A stretch of 64,000 nt of DNA from Pseudoleptotrichia goodfellowii (lineage in GTDB: Bacteria; Fusobacteriota; Fusobacteriia; Fusobacteriales; Leptotrichiaceae). Both the position numbers and the translations under genes were made by a program. The stretch lies in assembly GCF_007990505.1 (NCBI RefSeq), contig NZ_AP019822.1, forward strand, positions 1,302,001 to 1,366,000, in the 5' to 3' direction. The notes under the pieces were generated by a model that was not told the origin of the DNA, ran no database searches, and was given only the letters and a program-made list of their open reading frames with translations. Positions 1 to 6,324 of this stretch are shown here, in pieces (positions within the stretch are counted from its first letter, which is position 1; every line of letters begins with the position of its first letter).

Positions 1-291
1 ATTACTATGCCTATTCAAAAATTTATTTCCCAAATTTTAATCCATGTACCTCCTAAAAATTTTAAAATGGTTAATAGATATGGACTATATGCAAGACATA
101 TTTCCAATAAGCTAAAAAGAGCTGTTATTCCTTTTAAGAAGAATATTGTCCCTAATAAATTTTCTTTTTATCAAAGACAAACATTTAAAACTTTCGGTAT
201 AAATCCTTTCTATTGTCCTATATGTAACATTAGAATGATTGTATGGGAATTTTATCATTATTTATATCCCAAACCTAAAAGATATTATTAA
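1..291 (+). CDS. IS91-family transposase, C-terminal part
   Basis: This is the last 96 codons of an HUH/Y2-type transposase, identical to the C terminus of the intact gene at 22828-24054. The frame is open to the window edge, so the apparent start at 7 is an internal methionine. The fragment lies after the HUH and tyrosine motifs. It holds a short CPIC-type cysteine pair near the end and gives no information on whether this copy is intact upstream. Confidence 0.88.
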   Translation: MTMPIQKFISQILIHVPPKNFKMVNRYGLYARHISNKLKRAVIPFKKNIVPNKFSFYQRQTFKTFGINPFYCPICNIRMIVWEFYHYLYPKPKRYY

Positions 292-458
292 ATCTTTTTA
301 ATCCAACTATGTTGGATATTTTGTCATACATTTTTTTTGATAAAAAGATAATAAAGAGGCTTACGCCTCTTATATAATTTGCAAAACATATCATTGAATT
401 TGATTTCTAATCATTTATTTAATCATTAAATTTAAATTTACTTTCCTTAGGAATAAAA
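1..458 (+). mobile_element. IS91-like element, 3' part (cut by window edge)
   Basis: These 458 bases are identical, base for base, to 23764-24221, which is the 3' part of the intact element. They hold the last part of the transposase gene and about 167 bases of non-coding right end. The right end has two hairpins: TCCAAC/GTTGGA at 302-316 and AAGAGGC/GCCTCTT at 354-371. Identity with the second copy stops exactly at 458, which marks the right end of the element to within a few bases. The rest of this copy lies left of the window. Confidence 0.9.
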
Positions 459-461
459 GTG

Positions 462-493
462 AAGCTGTCTCAAAATGTACTACGAGACAGCTT
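462..493 (-). terminator. Terminator of the metal ABC transporter operon
   Basis: A perfect 10-bp stem (AAGCTGTCTC / GAGACAGCTT) lies 6 bases beyond the permease stop. On the minus strand it is followed by an interrupted T-rich run that is partly supplied by the abutting end of the insertion sequence. Confidence 0.8.
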
Positions 494-499
494 TAATTT

Positions 500-1588
500 T
501 TATCTGATATATTCCCTACCCTTATCCGAAATTTTAAATATTCCGTTATCTACATATATAAGTTTTCTGTCTTTTGCTTTTTCCGATATTTTCTCAAAAA
601 AACTCTTTTCCCAACGCAAATGATACTCCATTGTATCGATTCCGCATTCTTCTTTTTCTTCAGCAGTATCTTTGTGATTTAAAATATGGATTAACAGCAT
701 TTTTGTGGAAAACTCGATTTTCTGATTTTTTTTACGTCTGAATGTGGAAACAAGTCCGCTTTTAGGGGAAACAATCAGTACAACAATAAATATTGCTCCT
801 ATTACTACCGCAATCATTCCCGCTATGGAAACATCCCACGCACTTGCCAGGAAAAATCCGATTACACTTGATATTGCCCCTAAAACAACACTCAAAAACA
901 TCATCATTTTCAGATTATTTGTCAATAAATAAGCTGTTATAGGCGGTCCGATCATAAATGCGACTACCAATATCGAACCTACCGCTTCAAAAGAAGCTAC
1001 TGAAGTCATAGACACAAGCGACATCAGCATATAATGGATTAATATTGGTTTCATTCCCAAAGTTGCTGCAAGAACTCTGTCAAAAGTGGATATTTTCAAC
1101 TCTTTAAAAAATATCACGACAAACAGGAAATTTATAAGAAATATTCCGAATGTAGTTACTAATCCTTTTACAACAGTAACTCCAAATATTTTTGCAGTGT
1201 TAAAAGGAGCAAAAGCCAATTCTCCCAACAATACCGAATCAACGTCCAGATGAACATTTGAAGCGTATTTGGATATTAATATTACGGCTATACTGAATAA
1301 CAAGGGAAAAACAACTCCTATTGCCGAATCCTCTTTTACAAGCCTTGTAGAATTTAAAAGTTCTACAAGATAAACTGTCAAAACTCCTACTATTCCTGCT
1401 CCTACGATAAGAAAAGGCGAACTCAAATCATGAACCATAAAGAAAGCTATTACAATTCCGAGCAAAATAGTGTGAGTTATAGCATCAGATACCATTGCCA
1501 TGCTTTTCAGTACGAGAAACGTTCCTAAAATAGAACACGATCCCGCAACACAAATAGCTATAAGTTGTATTGTCAATCCTGCACTCAT
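500..1588 (-). CDS. Metal (Mn/Zn/Fe) ABC transporter permease with C-terminal winged-helix extension
   Basis: This is an ABC-3 family membrane subunit that moves manganese, zinc or iron released by the periplasmic binding lipoprotein. Residues 1 to about 285 form the usual hydrophobic multi-helix permease. The remaining 75 or so residues are soluble and charged. They start at about LLIHILNHKD, end in a WEKSFFEK...IYVDNGIFKISDKG segment, and resemble the winged-helix part of DtxR-type regulators. Family members without this tail are usually 270-300 residues, against 362 here. The start ATG overlaps the upstream permease stop (ATGA), indicating coupled translation. This is the last gene of the operon. 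The permease call is firm; the helix-turn-helix reading of the tail is inference. Confidence 0.9.
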   Translation of the reverse strand: MSAGLTIQLIAICVAGSCSILGTFLVLKSMAMVSDAITHTILLGIVIAFFMVHDLSSPFLIVGAGIVGVLTVYLVELLNSTRLVKEDSAIGVVFPLLFSIAVILISKYASNVHLDVDSVLLGELAFAPFNTAKIFGVTVVKGLVTTFGIFLINFLFVVIFFKELKISTFDRVLAATLGMKPILIHYMLMSLVSMTSVASFEAVGSILVVAFMIGPPITAYLLTNNLKMMMFLSVVLGAISSVIGFFLASAWDVSIAGMIAVVIGAIFIVVLIVSPKSGLVSTFRRKKNQKIEFSTKMLLIHILNHKDTAEEKEECGIDTMEYHLRWEKSFFEKISEKAKDRKLIYVDNGIFKISDKGREYIR

Positions 1589-2532
1589 GATTTTATACCC
1601 CCTTTCAAGCTGCTCAATTCGGATTTTTTATTTTTAAGTTTTTCACTAAGCATTTTTCTTTTTTTTCTGTTCATTGAAAATTTGAATATTATTCCTCTTT
1701 TCGGAGAAAAAAGTATACTGAAAATCACTATCAGACTTATTATCAAAACTATAACAGGTCCTGTAGGAAGATTGCTTTCGGTAATACTCACAAGTGTTCC
1801 TGTCAATCCGGCAAATCCTCCGAATATCCCCGATAAAATAACCATTACCGATAGCTTGTCGGTCCACTGTCTTGCCGCTACTGCCGGAGAAATAATCATC
1901 GCACTTATCAGTATTACTCCTGCTGCCTGAATCCCTATTATAACTGTAACTACAATCAGAACAGAAATAGATATACCTATTTTTTTGCTTGGAAATCCTA
2001 ATGTTCTGGCAAATTCTGCATCAAAAGAAACAATTTTAAATTCCTTCCAAAATAGAATTATTATAGCCAACAGCAATAATCCCGTATAAAACATAAGTTT
2101 TACATCACGTTCCACAAAAGTGGATGCCTGTCCGAAAATAAATCTGTTCAGTCCCGATTTGTTTGCTCCGGGTAATTTATTCAAATAAGAAAGCAATACA
2201 AGACCCAACCCGAAAAATACCGACAATATAAATGCCAATGCACTGTCAAATTTTATTTTGGTATAGTTCTGTATAAGATAAATCAATCCTATACAGACTA
2301 TTCCTATAAACAAAGCTCCCAACAAAAGAATTTCGGTATTTTTTATATGAGTTATCATAAAAGCAAGACATACTCCGGGCAACGAAGCATGTGAAACAGC
2401 ATCTCCGAGCAAACTCTGTTTTCTTAAAATCGCAAAGCATCCAAGCACTCCCGATACTATTCCCAAGAGCATACATCCCATTGCAATAGTTCTGAAAGTA
2501 TAATCACTTACAAGAAGGCTTATTATATTCAT
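1585..2532 (-). CDS. Metal (Mn/Zn/Fe) ABC transporter permease
   Basis: This is the first of two ABC-3 family permeases (315 aa) of a TroCD/MntCD/SitCD-like importer, with about eight or nine hydrophobic segments. The N terminus includes the family-typical SLLGDAVSHASLPG loop, and GIQAAGVILISAMIISP lies near residue 200. The C-terminal 40 residues are basic (FSMNRKKRKML) and should be cytoplasmic. A GGAGG ribosome site lies just upstream of the ATG and the ATPase stop is only 4 bases away. Such permeases work as heterodimers, so this protein should pair with the tailed permease that follows. Metal specificity cannot be read from the sequence. Confidence 0.9.
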   Translation of the reverse strand: MNIISLLVSDYTFRTIAMGCMLLGIVSGVLGCFAILRKQSLLGDAVSHASLPGVCLAFMITHIKNTEILLLGALFIGIVCIGLIYLIQNYTKIKFDSALAFILSVFFGLGLVLLSYLNKLPGANKSGLNRFIFGQASTFVERDVKLMFYTGLLLLAIIILFWKEFKIVSFDAEFARTLGFPSKKIGISISVLIVVTVIIGIQAAGVILISAMIISPAVAARQWTDKLSVMVILSGIFGGFAGLTGTLVSITESNLPTGPVIVLIISLIVIFSILFSPKRGIIFKFSMNRKKRKMLSEKLKNKKSELSSLKGGIKS

Positions 2533-2536
2533 AATA

Positions 2537-3289
2537 TTACGCCTCCTTTTCAGATAAAAACTTGCTTTTATAAGTTTTTTCTATATTTTCCTGAGTAAAC
2601 ACTTCATTTACAGGTCCTGAAGCCACAACAGAAACATTAATAAAAGTAACATAGTCAAAGTAATTTTTCACAGTTTGAAGATCATGATGAACTACTATTA
2701 CAGTTTTACCGTCATCTCTTAACTTTTTCAGTATATTTACTATGGATTTTTCAGTTTTACTGTCGACTCCCTGAAAAGGCTCGTCCATAAAATATATTTC
2801 AGCATCCTGAACCAAAGCTCTTGCCAAAAATACTCTCTGTTGCTGTCCTCCTGACAACTGGCTTATCTGTCTGCTTTTAAACTCTTCCATTTCTACTTGA
2901 CGAATAGCTTCTTCAGTTTTCTCTTTGTCTATTTTTCTTATTCTTTTTAACCATCCTACTTTTCCGTATCTTCCCATTTCCACTACATCAAAAACAGTAG
3001 TCGGAAAATCCCAGTCGACACTTCCTCTTTGAGGCACATATGCTATTTTACTTCTTACTTTATTATATTTTTCTCCGTAAAAATGCACTTCTCCCGTAGC
3101 CGGCTTCAACAGATTCAGCATTGCTTTTATCAATGTAGATTTTCCCGCTCCGTTAGGACCTACAACTGCCATTAATACACCTTTTTTTACTTCCAATTCA
3201 ATATCCCATAAAACGGGTTTGTCCTCATAGGCAACTGTCAAATCCTCCACTTTAATTATAATTTCTTTTGTAATATCTTTTTCAGCCAT
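2537..3289 (-). CDS. Metal ABC transporter ATP-binding protein
   Basis: This is the cytoplasmic ATPase of the metal importer (250 aa, normal for TroB/MntB/ZnuC). Walker A is GPNGAGKST at residues 44-52, the signature is LSGGQQQR near 145, Walker B is YFMDEP near 165, and the switch histidine lies in VVHHD near 200. The family-typical VPQRGSVDWDFP segment near residue 86 is that of manganese/zinc/iron importers. The gene sits between the binding lipoprotein (39 bases upstream) and the permease (4 bases downstream) and is surely co-transcribed with them. Confidence 0.94.
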   Translation of the reverse strand: MAEKDITKEIIIKVEDLTVAYEDKPVLWDIELEVKKGVLMAVVGPNGAGKSTLIKAMLNLLKPATGEVHFYGEKYNKVRSKIAYVPQRGSVDWDFPTTVFDVVEMGRYGKVGWLKRIRKIDKEKTEEAIRQVEMEEFKSRQISQLSGGQQQRVFLARALVQDAEIYFMDEPFQGVDSKTEKSIVNILKKLRDDGKTVIVVHHDLQTVKNYFDYVTFINVSVVASGPVNEVFTQENIEKTYKSKFLSEKEA

Positions 3290-3328
3290 ATTTTTCCCCT
3301 TATTTACACTTCACACAAAGTTATGTTC

Positions 3329-4299
3329 TTATTTTAAAGCATTTGAAATAGTATCAGCATTAGCTTTTACTGTTTTAATATAAGTTTCTGTATTATGAGC
3401 TTCATCTCCCAATGAATCCGAATATAATTCTCCACCTATTTTTACTTCTTTTCCTTTAGCTTTTACAGCTTCCTGCAATGCTTCTATACTTTTTTTAGGA
3501 ACTGAAGATTCAATAAATATTGATTTTATATCATTTTCTACTATAAAGTTCGCCAAATCACTTATATTTTTACTTCCTGTTTCAGAGTCTGTAGAAACTC
3601 CCTGTATAGCTTTTACCTGTAATCCGAACTGTTTTGCAAAATATCCGAAAGCATCGTGAGCAGTTACAAGAACTCTGCTTTTTTCAGGTATTTCATTTAT
3701 TTTTGCTTTTACATAATTTGTCAATTCTGTTAAATCCGCTTTATATTTATCAAGATTTCCTTTATAATAGCTACTGTTTGAAGGATCCATTTTACTTAAT
3801 TCGGCTTCAACAGCATCAGCTTCTTTAGCCCACAATTCTGTATCGAACCATACGTGAGGATCAGGCGTATTTCCTTCTACATAGGCTATTTTACTTTTAT
3901 CCAAAGCATCTCCTACGTTCAATACTACTTTCCCTTGAGAAGTCAGTTTTTCAAAAATTTCAACCATTTTTCCTTCCAAGTGCAATCCTCCGTAAACTAC
4001 CAAATCTGCATTGGACAATTTATCAATATCTCCTGCACTTGCAGTATATAAGTGGGGGTCTACTCCTTCTCCCATTAATCCTGTAACTTCGACTTTATCT
4101 CCGCCTATGGTTTTTATAAGGTCTACGAGCATTGTTGTTGTCGTCGTAACTTTTATTTTTTTACCTGTTTCAGTTTTAGTCATTGCATCTTTTTTTCTCC
4201 GTCGCCTTCTTTTTTACCGCAGGCAAGTAATCCTATCATCATTATCCCGAACATAATTAAAAATTTAAAACTTTTTTTCAAATTAACTTTCTTAGTCAT
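3329..4299 (-). CDS. Metal-binding lipoprotein of the ABC importer (TroA-like), split by a -1 frame change
   Basis: This is a cluster A-I substrate-binding protein that captures Mn, Zn or Fe for the adjacent importer. The mature part (from 4183) has the expected histidine ligand regions DPHLY, PDPHVWFD and TAHDAFGYF, and a C-terminal ELYSDSLGD aspartate region. It has no signal peptide of its own. A good one lies upstream in another frame: ATG at 4299 after GGAGGAG, then a basic hydrophobic leader with lipobox LLAC (Cys27). That frame stops at 4180-4182 after reading GAA AAA AAG ATG CAA TGA. One extra A in the A7 run (4190-4196), or a -1 slip on A AAA AAG, joins the two parts into a normal lipoprotein. 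Without it, the second part could start at the ATG overlapping that stop (ATGA). The repressor stop overlaps the leader start. Confidence 0.85.
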
Positions 4300-4972
4300 C
4301 ATCTGTCTCCTCCGTATTTTGATTTTTTTTGTAAACTTCTATCATTCCGGCTGCATTATAAGCCACTGCTTTTATATTTTTTTCTTTACTGCTCAAGTAT
4401 ATAGGACCGTCAAAAGGATCTTTTCTCTCTATTTTATATATCTCTTTGATACTTATATTAAGCTCTCTCAGATAATCGTACAGTTCAATATTATCTTCCA
4501 CTCTTAATATAATTATCTCGTCATCTTCTTCAGCTTCGGACAATTTAATAATATTTTCTTCATCAAACTTTTTAATACCGTAAAATATAGGACTTCCGTG
4601 CGGACATTCTTTAGGATAAAATAAAAATTTTTCAAGTTTTTTTAACAGTTTATCACTCGTTACATGTTCCAGAGCCTCAGCTTCCGGATGTACTTCATCT
4701 TTTCCGTATCCTAATTTCTCATATAGAAATACTTCCCACACTCTGTGCTTCCTTATTACATTTAAAGCAAAATCATTTCCTTTTTCAGTTAATGTAACAC
4801 TCTTTCCGTTTACTTTAAGATAATCGTCATTTACAAGTTTTTTTATCATTTCACTGACTGAAGCGGGAGATATATTCAGATATTCGGCTAATTTTTTGTT
4901 TGAATACTGCTTATTCTTTTTCAATGTATATATCCCTTTCAAATAATCTTCTATACTCTTACTCATACTCAC
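4292..4972 (-). CDS. DtxR/MntR-family metal-dependent transcriptional regulator
   Basis: This is a metalloregulator expected to repress its own operon when Mn or Fe is plentiful. Residues 1-65 are the winged helix (KKLAEYLNISPASVSEMIKKL is the recognition region). Residues 66-140 form the metal-binding and dimer domain, with the family motif HPEAEALEHVTSDKL and ECPHG. Residues 150-215 look like the C-terminal FeoA/SH3-like domain found in DtxR, IdeR and TroR-type proteins. At 226 aa it is the long type rather than short MntR. It is the first gene of the operon, its stop overlaps the lipoprotein start, and a DtxR-type palindrome lies in its promoter. Which metal it senses is not decidable here. 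Confidence 0.92.
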   Translation of the reverse strand: MSMSKSIEDYLKGIYTLKKNKQYSNKKLAEYLNISPASVSEMIKKLVNDDYLKVNGKSVTLTEKGNDFALNVIRKHRVWEVFLYEKLGYGKDEVHPEAEALEHVTSDKLLKKLEKFLFYPKECPHGSPIFYGIKKFDEENIIKLSEAEEDDEIIILRVEDNIELYDYLRELNISIKEIYKIERKDPFDGPIYLSSKEKNIKAVAYNAAGMIEVYKKNQNTEETDDD

Positions 4973-5003
4973 TCCTTCCTCTTCTTAGTTATCCCTAATT
5001 TTT

Positions 5004-5060
5004 AAATTAGGCTCACCTAATTTCTATATTTATACTACCATTATATATTTTGATTGTCAA
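5004..5060 (-). promoter_or_regulatory. Promoter and DtxR-type operator of the metal importer operon
   Basis: A perfect inverted repeat AAATTAGG-CTCA-CCTAATTT lies at 5004-5023. Its TTAGGnnnnCCTAA core matches the known DtxR/IdeR/TroR style of box. Just upstream on the minus strand is TTGACA (5055-5060) with a TATAAA-like element (5029-5034) at 20 bases, so the box covers the transcription start region. A weaker TTAG...CTAA pair follows at 4985-4998. This arrangement predicts metal-dependent autorepression of the whole operon. Confidence 0.8.
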
Positions 5061-5131
5061 GATATTTTTTTATTTTTTTACAAAAAAATCGTTTCATAAC
5101 AGTAAAACTGAAATAAAACGATTGATTTCAT

Positions 5132-5237
5132 AACCTTCAAATTTTACAACGTAAAAAATATGTCAGTGAGCGTTATGAAAACATCCTTTTTATTTTCATA
5201 GCAGACGTGCATTTTTGAGTATGTAAAATTTGAGGTT
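5132..5237. repeat. Dispersed intergenic repeat, copy A
   Basis: Arms AACCTTCAAATTTTACA (5132-5148) and TGTAAAATTTGAGGTT (5222-5237) are reverse complements except for one extra T. The element lies directly after the small gene at 5282-5545. Both ends and the flanking AAAAAT and TTTTTT tracts resemble copy B at 20411-20481, while the interior is different. The 308-base gap 4973-5281 thus holds the operon promoter, this repeat and a terminator. Confidence 0.65.
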
Positions 5238-5250
5238 AAAAGTTTTTTGC

Positions 5251-5274
5251 CCTACTTTTTTTAAAAAAAGTAGG
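5251..5274 (-). terminator. Perfect palindrome, likely terminator of the metal ATPase locus
   Basis: A 24-base perfect palindrome (CCTACTTTTTTT followed by its complement) lies 7 bases after the stop of the last gene of the HMA/P-type ATPase cluster. Its stem is T/A rich and serves either direction. Confidence 0.6.
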
Positions 5275-5281
5275 TATTTTA

Positions 5282-5545
5282 CTATTTTGAAACACTCTCC
5301 GCAGACAATTCTTTTTCCGCAATCAAGTCTTCAATATGTTCTTTTACAGTCATCAGACTTTCCAAATCCATACTTTCATAATTTGCAGTATTGGAAGTTT
5401 TTACATTGATTCCCTGTTTTCTTAAAAAATTATCAACCTTATTTTGATTTTTCTTATAAAGATAATATCCCGCAGCTACTGCCCCTATTCCTACAACAGC
5501 TCCTACAAGATGTTCTTTTTTCACACCGTTTCCTAAATTTAACAT
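5282..5545 (-). CDS. Small single-span membrane protein of the metal ATPase locus
   Basis: I do not recognise this 87-residue protein by family. It has one hydrophobic glycine-rich segment (HLVGAVVGIGAVAAGYYLY, residues 11-29), then a basic stretch (KKNQNKVDNFLRKQG), and an acidic helical tail with EHIEDLIAEKEL. It would be a single-pass anchor with a cytoplasmic tail, similar in style to YtxH-type proteins. It starts 19 bases after the preceding HMA-like gene, so it is probably co-transcribed with the metal ATPase and could be an accessory subunit. The ribosome site AGGAGG precedes the ATG. Confidence 0.7.
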   Translation of the reverse strand: MLNLGNGVKKEHLVGAVVGIGAVAAGYYLYKKNQNKVDNFLRKQGINVKTSNTANYESMDLESLMTVKEHIEDLIAEKELSAESVSK

Positions 5546-5563
5546 TTTTATACCTCCTATTTT

Positions 5564-6307
5564 TTATTGTAATGTTATATATTTTTCATCAGATCTGTTA
5601 GATCTTATGTTGTTAAAAAAAATTCTGTAAACCAGATCACTTATACTTCCTATGGAATTATCCTCTCTTATATCGGCTATATATTGGTATTTGCCGTTTT
5701 CGTCTTTAATCCTGAATACTCTTATTTCTTTATTGGAAATATTATTCAATATCAGATGTCTTCCGAAAGTAGTCAACCACATGAGCAGAAGCGAATAAAT
5801 CGAATTACTGTTAAGATAAGACTTCAACAAATATAGAGCAGGCAGGATTTCAATATCAAAAAAGCCTTTCTGTTTCGTTTCTCTATATGCATGTTCGACT
5901 ATAGCACCTGTTGTCAATATTGCCGTAAAATGATTTATATTTGTCTGCAGATTTCCTGTATTCTTCTTAATCAGATTATGCAAAAGTGACAGTGAAATTG
6001 CCGCTCCCGAATATAATGACAGAGAATCTATTGACTTTTCTTCATAATCTTCTATGAGTTTTACAGGCATCATTCCGTGTTGGATAGACAATGCGGTAAC
6101 GACTTTATAAATTACTTCCTGTAAATAAATTTTTTTAGGATCGAATTTTACCAGCAAAGTATTTATTTTAGTATTATATCTTATTTCCATATTATTATCA
6201 ACATTTAAAAATTCTTCAAAAACTTTGAAATTTCTGATACGGGGATATACTTTAAATCTTATTCTGTTCGGTAATCTGTGTAATATTGTTAAACTTAACT
6301 TTTTCAT
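5564..6307 (-). CDS. HMA-like domain membrane protein
   Basis: Residues 5 to 75 look like an HMA_2-type ferredoxin-like domain: LHRLPNRIRFKV begins a strand, and NTLLVKFDP and VIYKVVTALS follow. The metal-binding CxxC of classical HMA domains is absent. After it come several hydrophobic segments (SLYSGAAISLSLLHNLI, FTAILTTGAIVEHAY, ILPALYLLKSYL, SIYSLLLMWLTTFGRHLIL) like the leading membrane helices of P1B ATPases, but without any catalytic domain. A C-terminal 45-residue soluble part has FRIKDENGKYQYIADIR. It lies 17 bases after the ATPase gene. It may be a separate membrane subunit or a duplicated N-terminal half of the ATPase. Function unknown. Confidence 0.72.
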   Translation of the reverse strand: MKKLSLTILHRLPNRIRFKVYPRIRNFKVFEEFLNVDNNMEIRYNTKINTLLVKFDPKKIYLQEVIYKVVTALSIQHGMMPVKLIEDYEEKSIDSLSLYSGAAISLSLLHNLIKKNTGNLQTNINHFTAILTTGAIVEHAYRETKQKGFFDIEILPALYLLKSYLNSNSIYSLLLMWLTTFGRHLILNNISNKEIRVFRIKDENGKYQYIADIREDNSIGSISDLVYRIFFNNIRSNRSDEKYITLQ

Positions 6308-6324
6308 ATTACATCTATCCTTTC

